Counted from the stretch's first letter, positions 22,043 to 30,803 are shown. The stretch is 38,953 nucleotides of DNA from Candidatus Moraniibacteriota bacterium (GCA_012841575.1 DUUL01000039.1:1-38953), one strand, 5' to 3'. Numbers and translations are program-made. The notes: a model not told the origin generated them from the letters alone.

Positions 22043-23578
22043 TTATTCTCCAGTTAAAATTTTTCCCTCCTGGCTAACAATTTGTTGATCCTTAAATCTT
22101 TCTTCATCTTTGGTTTGGTTTTGTTTTTCAAAATAGCTGGCAGTTTGGTCAGAGATGCAAATTAAAATATCTCCCGATTCGTCTTCTGATTTAGTTTGGT
22201 AGGAAACAGGTATATTTAGTTTAGCTGTTAAATCATCCAAGGTAAAGATTTTGGGATTCTCTGATAAGCTAATTATCTTATCTTCCCCCATACAATCACT
22301 TTCACCGCTGTCTCTTGGTGCAAAAGCTATTTCATAACCTAAATGTTTAAAAGAATTTTTAATTTTCAGAGGAGATTGATTCGATTTTTCCAGAACTTTA
22401 ATTTTTGCATTTTCGGTTTTTATCTTCTCTTTTTTCATTTCAATCTTTTGTAAGTCAAAAATATTTTCAGCTAAATCATGAATTTGGGAGTAGTTTTTAG
22501 CGCGTGGAGTTAGCACATAAGCATTGACTCCTCCCAGGGAAACATGTGAGGAGGCTAGCAGTGAGTCAGTCTCCCAAGCGTCTAGAACTTTATTAGTCGT
22601 TTCATAAACATTAATTTTCTCCGCCAATTTAATGAAGGCAGAAATTTCTTCTAGGCGAATATTTGTTTTTAGATGTTCTCCCAAAATATCAATCAAAGAA
22701 CCGATCTTCCAAGGGTTGGCTATTGTACCCAGGGAGAGTGCCTTTTTTTTGGCGGCGGCAATAACTTGTTGTTGACGAGCAGAACGGCCAAAATCTCCAC
22801 TGGGAGTGTGACGCACTCGAGCATATTTAAGAGCAGTTTCAGCATCTAAATGTTGAAATCCCTTTTGAATAGCAAATGTTTGATAGGAGTAGTTTGGCCC
22901 GGGATAGCGTGGATCATAAATATCTTCTGTAACTTCAAGGTCAATTCCACCTAACTCATCAATAATTTTCTTAAATCCATCAAAATCCAAGGCAATTGAA
23001 TAATCAATTTCTTGATTAGTCACCTCTTCAACGGTAGCTGCAATAGCATTAAGCGACTCTAATTGAGAGTTGTTTTTGTTCGTTAGATGATAGGCATAAA
23101 CAGCGTTAATTTTAGTTTTGAGTTTAGTCTCAGGGATTTGTACATAAAGATCACGAGGGATAGACAATAAAGCTGCACGATAGGTTGTTGGGTCAATAGA
23201 AATTAGCATGATAGTATCTGTCAGGTATTCTCCCTGATGTCCTTCTCCACCCATTCCCAAGAGCAAAATGTTAATGCGATTTCTTTCAGTGCCTGCTAAT
23301 TTTTCCGTGTTAGGTTGAATGAGCTCCTTAGTTGCCTCTAGAAAAGTTTTGCGCTTAGCTGGTTCTTCGGTTTCAGTAGCTGTTGTGGGAGTTTCTAAAA
23401 GAGCATTTTTTTTGAAGTGATAAATTTTGTAACTAAAATATCCTAGCAAGAAAAGTAAGGTCAATATGAAAAGAATAAATAGGCGCAATAAAAAACCACG
23501 CCAAATGATTTTTGTTTTTGGCTTGCCTTTCTGATTTAAGTTAATTTTTCTTGAATATTGATTATTGTAGTGATTCAT
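22043..23578 (-). CDS. LytR-CpsA-Psr (LCP) family protein
   Basis: 511 aa from the ATG at 23578. A basic cytoplasmic tail and one membrane segment (about 28-50) lead to the extracellular LCP domain: NILLLGMGGEGHQGEYLTDTIML, LSIPRDLYV, INAVYAY, ELGGIDLEV, and ALKYARVRHTPSGDFGRSARQQQVI with the conserved Arg residues that bind the lipid pyrophosphate. A C-terminal LytR_C-like domain follows (about 420-490). LCP enzymes attach polymers from lipid carriers to peptidoglycan. The open frame extends to a TTG at 23629 (528 aa). I prefer 23578 because a TATAAT -10 (23588-23593) lies inside the extra 17 codons. Confidence 0.93.
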   Translation of the reverse strand: MNHYNNQYSRKINLNQKGKPKTKIIWRGFLLRLFILFILTLLFLLGYFSYKIYHFKKNALLETPTTATETEEPAKRKTFLEATKELIQPNTEKLAGTERNRINILLLGMGGEGHQGEYLTDTIMLISIDPTTYRAALLSIPRDLYVQIPETKLKTKINAVYAYHLTNKNNSQLESLNAIAATVEEVTNQEIDYSIALDFDGFKKIIDELGGIDLEVTEDIYDPRYPGPNYSYQTFAIQKGFQHLDAETALKYARVRHTPSGDFGRSARQQQVIAAAKKKALSLGTIANPWKIGSLIDILGEHLKTNIRLEEISAFIKLAEKINVYETTNKVLDAWETDSLLASSHVSLGGVNAYVLTPRAKNYSQIHDLAENIFDLQKIEMKKEKIKTENAKIKVLEKSNQSPLKIKNSFKHLGYEIAFAPRDSGESDCMGEDKIISLSENPKIFTLDDLTAKLNIPVSYQTKSEDESGDILICISDQTASYFEKQNQTKDEERFKDQQIVSQEGKILTGE

Positions 23579-23587
23579 TTCATCTTC

Positions 23588-23616
23588 ATTATAATACAAA
23601 ATATCGTTATCAGGAA
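23588..23616 (-). promoter_or_regulatory. Promoter of the LCP gene (near-leaderless)
   Basis: Minus strand TTCCTG (23616-23611), a 17-bp spacer and consensus TATAAT (23593-23588). Nine nucleotides separate it from the ATG at 23578, predicting a leader of about 2-3 nt. It supports the shorter start. Confidence 0.5.
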
Positions 23617-23641
23617 GTAGCTTAATCAATGATTAAATTAC

Positions 23642-23670
23642 TTGAAAATAATGTTTAAGTAAGATAAGAT
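23642..23670 (+). promoter_or_regulatory. Promoter of leuS
   Basis: TTGAAA (23642-23647), a 17-bp spacer and TAAGAT (23665-23670), 41 bp before the ATG. A TAAGATA/TATCTTA inverted repeat overlaps the -10 and start site. Confidence 0.55.
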
Positions 23671-23711
23671 TAAAAGGAGCGTTTATCTTAAATTATAGAA
23701 TTATTAATCAT

Positions 23712-26700
23712 ATGAAAAGAAAAAAAACTATTCCTAAGTACAATTTCAAGAAAATTGAAAAAAAGTGGCAACAAAAGTGGGAAAAAGAATTGATTTTTTC
23801 TCCCAATATAAAAAAAGCCAAAAAACCTTTTTACAACTTAATGATGTTTCCTTATCCCAGTGCCGAGGGTTTGCATATTGGAGGCTATTTTACTTTCACT
23901 GGAGTGGATACGCTTGGTCGTTATAAGAAAATGCAAGGCTATGACGTGTTTGAGCCGATTGGTTTGGACGGGTTTGGGATTCACAGTGAAAACTATGCAA
24001 TGAAAATTGGGGAGCATATTAAAGATGTTTCTAGGCGTACTGAGAAAAATTTTTATCGACAACTTCGCTTGACGGGGAATATGTTTGATTGGACACGGAC
24101 GGTAGAAACTTATAAGCCAGAATACTATCAATGGACGCAGTGGCTTTTTTTACAAATGTTTAAAAATGGCTTGGCATATCAAAAGAAAGCAAAAGTTAAT
24201 TGGTGCCCAGCTTGCAAAACAGTGCTTTCTGACGAGCAAGTGATTGGCACGCAATGCGAGCGTTGTGAAGCAGTGGTTGAGAAAAAATCACTAAAACAAT
24301 GGTTCTTTAAAATTACTGATTACGCAGAAAGATTAAATAAGAATTTGGACTGGATTGACTGGCCAGAGGACGTGAAGTTAAGCCAACGCAATTGGATTGG
24401 AAGGAGTGAGGGAGCGGAGATTAAATTTAAAGTGCAAATTGAAAAACTAGCCAACCAGCCAACTGGTAAATCAATAAATGAGTTGATTGTTTTCACCACT
24501 CGACCCGATACGCTTTTTGGAGCAACTTATATGGTGATTGCACCAGAACATGAATTGATTAAAAACTTAAAATCCGAAATTAAAAATTATTCTGAAGTGG
24601 AAAAATATGTCAAGAAAGCCCTAAAAAAATCTGAAGAGGAACGTTTGAATGAAAAAAAGGCAAAAACAGGAGTGGAGCTTAAGGGCATTAAAGCAATTAA
24701 CCCAGCAACTAATAAAAAGATTCCGATTTTTGTGGCTGATTATGTTTTAAGTGGTTATGGCACGGGAGCGATTATGGCAGTGCCAGCACACGATGAGCGG
24801 GATTTTGAATTTGCCAAGAAGTATAATTTACCGATTAGAGAAGTAGTTAAGGAAGAGGCTAGTGAAACTAATGACAAGCAAGGACAAGAAGAGAGTTGTT
24901 TTTCTGGAGAAGGAATTGCGATTAATTCTGATTTTATTAATGGCTTGAAAGCTGTTGAAGCAAAAAAAGAAATTATCAAGTGGTTGAGAAAAAATAAAAT
25001 TGGACAAAAGAAAATTACTTATAAACTTCGTGATTGGTGCATTTCTCGTCAGCGCTATTGGGGTCCGCCAATCCCGATTGTTTGGTGTAAGCACTGTGCA
25101 TTAAAACAATTGAAAGAGAGCAAAAAGCCAGTTAAAGTTTTAATTATTCACGGTTTTGAAGCAGATGGAAATAGTAACTGGTTTGGTTGGTTGAAAAAAG
25201 AATTAGAGAAAATTGGTTGTGAGGTTTACAATCCTAGTTTGCCAAATACTTTGCATCCTAAGTCAGAAGAATGGAGGAAGGCACTGCAACCATATTTAAA
25301 GAAGTTAGATGAAAATAGTGTGATCATTGGGCACAGTTTGGGTTCAAAAGCAACGGTAGATTTGCTAAGTGCAGCTGATAAGAAAATCAAACAAGTTTTT
25401 CTAGTGGCGTCAGCTCTAGGCAATCCTAGGCGAGATTGGGCGAAGATGAAAGCTGAGTGGATTGGGTCTGACGTTGATGCATTGAAAAAGTTTTGGGAAA
25501 AGAAAGTTGATTGGAAAAGGGTTAATGAGAACATTGTTGGCAAAACGCATATCATTTTTTCTGAAGATGATCCGCACATTGATCCAGAACATTACAAGAT
25601 AGTTAAATTGGAAGATTTGGAGATTCAAAGATGGAGTGGACATCAGCATTTTGTTCAATTTCAAAATGAGAAATTAAGAGACTATGTTATTGCTAGAATT
25701 TTGGAAGAAGTTAGGCCGCTTTCAGTGGCAGTGCCAGAAAAGGAGTTGCCAGTGAAATTGCCACCAATGGAAGATTTTTTGCCGGAAGGAACAGGGAAGG
25801 GGCCACTAGCAAAGAATGAAAAATTTGTGCGAACTAAATGTCCAGCTTGTGGAGCAGAAGCGGAGCGAGAAACTGATGTGTCAGATGCCTTTTTAGACAG
25901 TGCTTGGTATTTCTTGCGTTATCCTTGTACAGATTTAAAATCCAAACCTTTCGATAAAACACGATTGAAAAACTGGTTGCCAGTAACTAGTTATATTGGT
26001 GGCAAGGAACACGTAGTTTTACATTTACTTTATTCACGGTTTGTTAATATGGCACTCAAGGATTGGAATTTTTTGGATAATGAAGAGCCTTATCAAAAAT
26101 TTGTCGGTCATGGATTGATCACTAAAGACGGGGCAAAAATGAGCAAATCAAAAGGCAATGTGATTAATCCAGATGAAATGGTTGAAAAGTATGGCACGGA
26201 TACAGTGCGACTTTATTTGCGTTTTATGGGGGATTTTACTCAAGGAGGAGATTGGAGTGATAGCGGAGCAGAAGGAATGAAGCGTTTTGTGGAGAGATTG
26301 TGGCGGACTTTTTTCTTGCTCGATTCAGTTAGTGGAGTTGGGGTGAAAAATCTTTCAATGCTAGATAAGACTATCAAGTCTGTAGGGGAAGATATTGAGA
26401 AGCTTTCTTTTAATACAGCGGTGGCGCGATTGATGGAATTGATCAATTGGATTAGTGATAATTTAGAGAATTTTAATCAAAAAGAAGCGGAGAAAATTCA
26501 AAAAACAGTTGCTCTAGTTGTTGCTCCATTGGCACCGCATATAGCCGAGGAATTTTGGTTGAGTTTAGGTAATAAAAAATCAATTTTTGGTCAGGCTTGG
26601 CCAAAGTATGATCCAAGGAAAATTGTAGATGAGAGTTTTGAATTAGTGATTCAAGTCAATGGCAAAGTGAGAGATAGGTTTGTGGTGAATAAAAATATTT

Positions 26701-26819
26701 CTGAAAGTGAAGCGACGGCATTGGCATTGGAAAGTGAAAAAGTTCAGAATCATCTTGCTGGCAAAACGCCCAAGAAAGTGATTTATATCAAGGGGCGGTT
26801 GGTTAGTGTGGTAATTTAG
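23712..26819 (+). CDS. leuS: Leucyl-tRNA synthetase with inserted serine-hydrolase domain
   Basis: 1035 aa class I synthetase charging tRNA-Leu; about 190 residues longer than usual. The catalytic core has HIGG (55-58, in place of HIGH) and KMSKS (809-813). Zn ribbon 1 is CPAC...CERC (~171-190). The CP1 editing domain keeps TTRPDTLFG and MAVPAHDERD. After YWGPPIPIVWCKHC the second zinc ribbon is interrupted by residues ~470-666: VKVLIIHGFEADG, GHSLGS (S542), SEDDP (D619/D620) and SGHQHF (H644/H646). This is an RBBP9/YdeN-type alpha/beta hydrolase with an apparently complete triad. The synthetase resumes at RPLSVAVPEKELPVKLP, then CPAC, RETD and the anticodon and C-terminal domains. The frame is open throughout and the insert is separately annotated. 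Confidence 0.95.
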   Translation: MKRKKTIPKYNFKKIEKKWQQKWEKELIFSPNIKKAKKPFYNLMMFPYPSAEGLHIGGYFTFTGVDTLGRYKKMQGYDVFEPIGLDGFGIHSENYAMKIGEHIKDVSRRTEKNFYRQLRLTGNMFDWTRTVETYKPEYYQWTQWLFLQMFKNGLAYQKKAKVNWCPACKTVLSDEQVIGTQCERCEAVVEKKSLKQWFFKITDYAERLNKNLDWIDWPEDVKLSQRNWIGRSEGAEIKFKVQIEKLANQPTGKSINELIVFTTRPDTLFGATYMVIAPEHELIKNLKSEIKNYSEVEKYVKKALKKSEEERLNEKKAKTGVELKGIKAINPATNKKIPIFVADYVLSGYGTGAIMAVPAHDERDFEFAKKYNLPIREVVKEEASETNDKQGQEESCFSGEGIAINSDFINGLKAVEAKKEIIKWLRKNKIGQKKITYKLRDWCISRQRYWGPPIPIVWCKHCALKQLKESKKPVKVLIIHGFEADGNSNWFGWLKKELEKIGCEVYNPSLPNTLHPKSEEWRKALQPYLKKLDENSVIIGHSLGSKATVDLLSAADKKIKQVFLVASALGNPRRDWAKMKAEWIGSDVDALKKFWEKKVDWKRVNENIVGKTHIIFSEDDPHIDPEHYKIVKLEDLEIQRWSGHQHFVQFQNEKLRDYVIARILEEVRPLSVAVPEKELPVKLPPMEDFLPEGTGKGPLAKNEKFVRTKCPACGAEAERETDVSDAFLDSAWYFLRYPCTDLKSKPFDKTRLKNWLPVTSYIGGKEHVVLHLLYSRFVNMALKDWNFLDNEEPYQKFVGHGLITKDGAKMSKSKGNVINPDEMVEKYGTDTVRLYLRFMGDFTQGGDWSDSGAEGMKRFVERLWRTFFLLDSVSGVGVKNLSMLDKTIKSVGEDIEKLSFNTAVARLMELINWISDNLENFNQKEAEKIQKTVALVVAPLAPHIAEEFWLSLGNKKSIFGQAWPKYDPRKIVDESFELVIQVNGKVRDRFVVNKNISESEATALALESEKVQNHLAGKTPKKVIYIKGRLVSVVI
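25119..25709 (+). other. RBBP9/YdeN-like alpha/beta hydrolase domain inside LeuRS
   Basis: This sub-region of leuS encodes residues ~470-666. It starts with a beta strand and HGF oxyanion-type motif (480-482). It then has WFGWLKKELEKIGCEVYNPSLPNT (W residues and PSLPN typical of RBBP9/YdeN proteins), a nucleophile elbow G-H-S-L-G (S542), an acid candidate in SEDDP and His in GHQHF. The whole small-hydrolase fold is present, not a fragment. It lies between the two CxxC halves of the second zinc ribbon, where related LeuRS have only a short loop. Confidence 0.88.
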
Positions 26820-26943
26820 GAAAGTTAAAAAATAAGAGGTAAAATTCACTGAAGGATTAACTTGTTTGTCGGATATACAGATGATTAGGCTTATGAGTTA
26901 AAAAGATAAAGACAGATAGAATGGATTAGTTTATAAAAACGCT

Positions 26944-26997
26944 CTAGTCTATCTAAAAAGCAGTAGAGAAATAGGAGTTAAGCAAAAATAGGACTAG
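26944..26997. repeat. Interrupted inverted repeat in the leuS-DUF4153 gap
   Basis: CTAGTCTAT (26944-26952) pairs with ATAGGACTAG (26988-26997) with one bulged base, spanning about 35 nt. No T tract follows. The 207-bp gap (26820-27026) shows no convincing promoter or gene otherwise. Confidence 0.3.
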
Positions 26998-27026
26998 TCA
27001 ACTTTAATAAAAATTAAATTAAAATC

Positions 27027-28865
27027 ATGAAAATAGTCGCTAAATTGAAAAAAATATTTTCCTGGAATTTTCTTTTTGAAAAATTAATGATTGTACTGAA
27101 AAGATTTCCCTTAAGTATTGCAAGTTGCTTGACGGTTGCCGTGGTAGGAATTATTTTGGTCGAAAATGAAGATAATGAATTGCTGAGAAGAATACTTTTG
27201 ATTGGTATTTTAGCTGCTTTTTCTTTAACGGCACTTAAGATTTGGTTGGAAAATACAAAATATTCAACTGTAGTTAAATACTCTCTCTTTTTCCTAGCTG
27301 GAATTCTCCTTTTGGTTTACTATCTAACTTTTCCAGAAAAGATCAATCAATGGCAAGAGATTCATTGGTGGCGCTATGTAGCACTTAATTTTACTGCGAT
27401 TGTTGCAATTTTCCTCGCACCATTCTTTAGTCAAAATAAATCTTGGCTCTGGCACTATAATTTCACTATTGTTGAAAAATTTGCATTTGCTTTTACTTCA
27501 GGGGCAACTCTTTTCATTGGTCTTTCCTTGTCTCTTCTAAGTGTTGATTTTCTTTTCGGAATTAAAGTGGAATATAATCTATATTTTAAGCTTTGGATTT
27601 TCTTAGCAGCCTTTGTGTCGCCATTAATTTTTTTGGCAGCAATCCCACAGGATTGGAAGGTTTTTGAGAATAAAACTAAAAAACCAAAATGGATAATGAT
27701 TTTTAGTTTTGCAATCCTTCTGCCTTTGTTAGCCTTTTATTTGCTAATTCTCTATATTTACGGAATAAAAATTATTGCAACTCAAACCTGGCCAAAAGGC
27801 ACGGTCGCCCAAATGATCTTGGGCTATGCCACGATTGGCACAATAGCTATGTTGATAATTGATGTCTTTCGAAAGGAGATTGCTAAGACAAGATTAATTA
27901 GTCGTGTTTTTTATGGCTCACTTGTTCCATTGGTTATTCTTTTATTTGCTGGTCTTTATCAAAGAGTAAATCCGTATGGTTGGACTTTCCCACGAGCACT
28001 AATCGTTGTTCTGGGCGTGTGGTTTTTGGTGCTAGCTTTTTATTTTCTTTTTTCTCGCAAACAAAACTTAAAATTTATCCACGCCTCCTTAATTGTCTTT
28101 GTTTTGTTTAGTTTTTTTGCTCCTTGTAATATTTTTAATTTTTCTGCTAAAGATCAATTTAATCGACTGAAGGTTCTTTTGGAGAGTAAAAATGTTCTAG
28201 TTGGGAATAAGATAAATAATAAAAAAGATGAATTTAGGTCTATTTCAGAAGGAGAGTATCGAACAATTCGCACTCAGTTGGAAGTTCTAAATAAAGCAGG
28301 TCAAATTTCCCTAGTTCATCCTTGGCTTGAAGTTGTTCCTACTGTTGAGAATAATTCTCGCTACAATCGAAATCAAGTACTTTCAATTTTTGAGGCATTT
28401 GGTTTTAATGAGGATGATTTTATTTCTTACTACAATCCTCAGCGGCAAGAGGAGTATTCTAATATAAATTTTTACTTCAAGGATTCACTTGGCTATCCTT
28501 TACCAAAAATTAATGATGCCATTTTATTAACTGATTTATATTCTAATAAATTAGACAGTGAAGGTGTTGTTGAAAATAATATGAACCCCTATGTGCTTTT
28601 TCATGATAAAAATAAGCTTTATTTGAAAAAGAGAAATGAAGGAAAGCTTGAATTAATTGCTCAGGTTGACCTGAATGATCTAATAAATAGTCTTTGGGGA
28701 AGTGGCACAAGAGATATTACGCCAGAAGATGCAGTCTTGGAAATGAAGAGCGAGGGGCATAAGACTTTTTGTTTGATTAAAAGCATAGAGATAGAAGAAA
28801 GTAGAGAAGAAAAAGAAAAATCAATCGTCTTTATTGACGCATTAATTGTGTTGGGGGAGATGTAG
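27027..28865 (+). CDS. DUF4153 multi-pass membrane protein
   Basis: 612 aa. The first ~375 residues contain about ten to twelve hydrophobic membrane segments. The loop QRVNPYGWTFPRALIVVLGVW resembles the conserved YGWT-x-x-R segment of DUF4153 (some relatives DUF4173). After the last membrane segment a soluble domain of about 230 residues follows (from about 380, KDQFNRLKVLLESK), possibly outside the cell. Function is unknown for the family. No SD. The next gene also encodes an exported protein of unknown function. Confidence 0.8.
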   Translation: MKIVAKLKKIFSWNFLFEKLMIVLKRFPLSIASCLTVAVVGIILVENEDNELLRRILLIGILAAFSLTALKIWLENTKYSTVVKYSLFFLAGILLLVYYLTFPEKINQWQEIHWWRYVALNFTAIVAIFLAPFFSQNKSWLWHYNFTIVEKFAFAFTSGATLFIGLSLSLLSVDFLFGIKVEYNLYFKLWIFLAAFVSPLIFLAAIPQDWKVFENKTKKPKWIMIFSFAILLPLLAFYLLILYIYGIKIIATQTWPKGTVAQMILGYATIGTIAMLIIDVFRKEIAKTRLISRVFYGSLVPLVILLFAGLYQRVNPYGWTFPRALIVVLGVWFLVLAFYFLFSRKQNLKFIHASLIVFVLFSFFAPCNIFNFSAKDQFNRLKVLLESKNVLVGNKINNKKDEFRSISEGEYRTIRTQLEVLNKAGQISLVHPWLEVVPTVENNSRYNRNQVLSIFEAFGFNEDDFISYYNPQRQEEYSNINFYFKDSLGYPLPKINDAILLTDLYSNKLDSEGVVENNMNPYVLFHDKNKLYLKKRNEGKLELIAQVDLNDLINSLWGSGTRDITPEDAVLEMKSEGHKTFCLIKSIEIEESREEKEKSIVFIDALIVLGEM

Positions 28866-29166
28866 AGTGCTTTCTTTTGGTGTAGGTTTGACTTACACTG
28901 GATTAACTGGATTATTTAACGAAATCGATCTGCAAAATTGATCTGATAAAATAAAAAAGAACTATAATATTTTAAGAAAGAATACTTAAGTCAGTGGAGT
29001 GGATAATTATTGAACTAACGAACTAAATTTTCCCATTACCAAGAGTAGTTAGGGTGGGAGCGCTTGACTGATATTGTTGGATCGGGTATGTCAAAGAAAA
29101 ATAAATAGGGCGACAAAATTAATTTATATGATTTATTAAATTAAATAATAAAAATAAAAATAAAAA
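28866..29166. other. 301-bp intergenic region with promoter elements
   Basis: No gene is visible. It holds a GTGTA/TACAC hairpin (28880-28898), a perfect 9-bp tandem ACTGGATTA (28897-28914), a TATAAT (28963-28968) with TTGATC 19 bp upstream, and a second weaker pair TTGACT (29064-29069) and TATGTC (29087-29092). The last 60 bases before the next ATG are almost entirely A and T. Confidence 0.45.
28938..28968 (+). promoter_or_regulatory. Possible promoter of the PETP-repeat protein gene
   Basis: Consensus TATAAT at 28963-28968 with TTGATC at 28938-28943. The 19-bp spacer is longer than normal. The leader would be about 190 nt. Confidence 0.35.
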
Positions 29167-30594
29167 ATGACGGATACTACCTCCCAAGCGCCCCCTGTTC
29201 CTGAAACACCCTCTGCACCTGAGACCCCTATTACACCTGAAACATCTACTGCGCCTCAAATGCCTTCTATTCCCGAAGCATCTACTGTACCTGAAGTACC
29301 TCCTGCTATCGAACAGAATGAACAACCTACTCTGGGAGATGGCGATGCTAGTCAAGATAAAACCTTAATTAAAAATAAGAAAAAAATACCAACCAACGTA
29401 ACAATTGTTTTGGTGGGCTCGTTAGCCCTCTTTGTTGCGCTATTACTTGTTGGTTTATATGCTTTTAAAAATAAAAATCTAAGTCAAGATTCCATTGCTA
29501 ATGAAGAATCAAATCAAGGTGATTTTGATTCTAGTGAAATGACGGATTCTGGAGCGAAATCCAAGGATGAGGCTATAGGGTTTGAATCAAAAGCTAGAGA
29601 CAATGTTGACGCAATTAATAGACTTGATCAGAAAAAACCAATCAGTTTTCATAACAGGCAGTATGTTTTTAATCCGGAGGCGACAAAAATTGATTCCTCT
29701 GTTGCTGGATCTAGTTTGCGCAGCGAAAAATATGAGTATGTATGGAGAGATCGAACTGGACGTGGTGATGATATGACTTTTGAAATCTCTCTTAGCAATT
29801 ATTCAAGTTATGACTCTGAGGGAATGAGAGACTTTTTTAAAGGATATGTATTGACAGAGGATAGAAATAATGAAGTTGTCGTAAGGGATTGGCAAGATGA
29901 ATTAAATGACGAATATATTTTATACACCTCCTTTTCATTAGAAGACCATTTTATGCATTCTTTTTCATATATTTCTAATGATGGAAGATTCATTGCTCAT
30001 GCTGACATTTCTTCCGAAGATGAATATACCGAGGAATATATTGATTTTATGATTAGGGAATTTAGGAGGGCGGCTTCTATAGCGAAAGGAGATTATCCGG
30101 ACACTTTAGCCGAAGATAGCGAGATTAGAACTATGTTTGAACTCGAAGATTCAAAGATTAAGTTTCGTTTTGATCGGGAGGATTTTGTTTATGACACACA
30201 GAGTGTGTTGTATGAAGGGAATGCAGTGGCAATGTACTCTCCAAAAGAAGAGAGCAGGAAGAGTTTCAAAAATAAGATAATGATGATTATAGATACCTCG
30301 AAGGAACCCAGTGAAGAGATTTGTGATAAGCAATTAAAGGATTTTTCACTAAATGAGGAAATTTCCGGGGTTAATTTTCGTGGGCCGGGAGAATGTGATT
30401 TTTTGTCTAGGAAAAATTTTGATTACGACAATGAGAGTTACATAAGATATTCATGGATGAAGATTATTGATGGGGGCGAATATTTATATCTCTATACGAT
30501 AAACAAGAAAAGTTCGGATGAGTTACCGTTTTACGTAATAGACAAAATAACAGATGAATTTAAACAGTTTGAGTATAAAGAAAGATTCCAATAA
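29167..30594 (+). CDS. Membrane-anchored protein with Pro/Thr/Glu repeats, function unknown
   Basis: 475 aa, no recognised family. Residues 1-50 are low-complexity with repeated P-E-T/P-x-x-P-E units (VPETPSAPETPITPETSTAP). A basic KNKKK stretch follows and then one membrane segment (about 77-100), giving a cytoplasmic Pro-rich tail and an outward body. The exported part has an acidic linker (105-150) and two apparent alpha/beta segments, each with a long FxxREF/Fxx-type helix end (about 185-300 and 315-475), perhaps related to one another. Similar layouts occur in hypothetical envelope proteins of CPR bacteria. It follows a DUF4153 membrane protein but has a long separate leader. Confidence 0.75.
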   Translation: MTDTTSQAPPVPETPSAPETPITPETSTAPQMPSIPEASTVPEVPPAIEQNEQPTLGDGDASQDKTLIKNKKKIPTNVTIVLVGSLALFVALLLVGLYAFKNKNLSQDSIANEESNQGDFDSSEMTDSGAKSKDEAIGFESKARDNVDAINRLDQKKPISFHNRQYVFNPEATKIDSSVAGSSLRSEKYEYVWRDRTGRGDDMTFEISLSNYSSYDSEGMRDFFKGYVLTEDRNNEVVVRDWQDELNDEYILYTSFSLEDHFMHSFSYISNDGRFIAHADISSEDEYTEEYIDFMIREFRRAASIAKGDYPDTLAEDSEIRTMFELEDSKIKFRFDREDFVYDTQSVLYEGNAVAMYSPKEESRKSFKNKIMMIIDTSKEPSEEICDKQLKDFSLNEEISGVNFRGPGECDFLSRKNFDYDNESYIRYSWMKIIDGGEYLYLYTINKKSSDELPFYVIDKITDEFKQFEYKERFQ

Positions 30595-30617
30595 GTCATC
30601 CATTGACTTTAGTGCTG

Positions 30618-30639
30618 GTTTGTAAATCTGGATACAAAC
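30618..30639. repeat. Small hairpin after the PETP-repeat protein gene
   Basis: GTTTGTA (30618-30624) and TACAAAC (30633-30639) form a perfect 7-bp stem with an 8-nt loop about 25 nt after the stop codon. No T tract follows, so terminator status is doubtful. Confidence 0.4.
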
Positions 30640-30685
30640 TAAATAGTTCTGGTTTTATTGAGGAAGTGTTTGGAAAGGTGAGTCT

Positions 30686-30715
30686 AAAAACCAGACTATT
30701 AAAAACCAGACTATT
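30686..30715. repeat. 15-bp perfect tandem repeat upstream of rplU
   Basis: AAAAACCAGACTATT occurs twice head to tail (30686-30700 and 30701-30715), and the second copy runs into the TTGACT -35 box. An imperfect inverted copy (AATAGTTCTGGTTTT, from 30642) lies 40 bp upstream and can pair with either unit. Confidence 0.8.
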
Positions 30716-30742
30716 GACTTTTAATTCTCTCTATGCTAACCT
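30714..30742 (+). promoter_or_regulatory. Promoter of rplU
   Basis: TTGACT (30714-30719), a 17-bp spacer and TAACCT (30737-30742) with an extended TGC. The leader is about 55 nt. Confidence 0.6.
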
Positions 30743-30803
30743 TAACTAAGTAGCTGGTAAGGACTATTGGAAAGTCTGCTTGTTTAATTTTTTGTTAGAG
30801 AAA

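Noticed and set aside
23838-25664. Several 60-120 aa reverse-strand frames antisense to leuS
   Set aside because: They have no recognisable motifs, follow the codon structure of the strongly supported leuS frame, and overlap one another; they are shadow frames.
25119-25709. Possibility that the LeuRS insert is an assembly chimera or frameshift fusion
   Set aside because: The frame is continuous on both sides, the insert is a complete domain, base composition matches the flanks, and the LeuRS zinc-ribbon sequence resumes exactly where expected.
29119-29355. Minus-strand frame with Arg/Cys/Gly-rich repeats
   Set aside because: It is the mirror of the Pro/Thr/Glu repeat region of the plus-strand gene and has no independent support.
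30780-30803. Longer L21 start (8 extra codons)
   Set aside because: The family begins at MIAIIKTGGKQY; the extension is not part of known L21.
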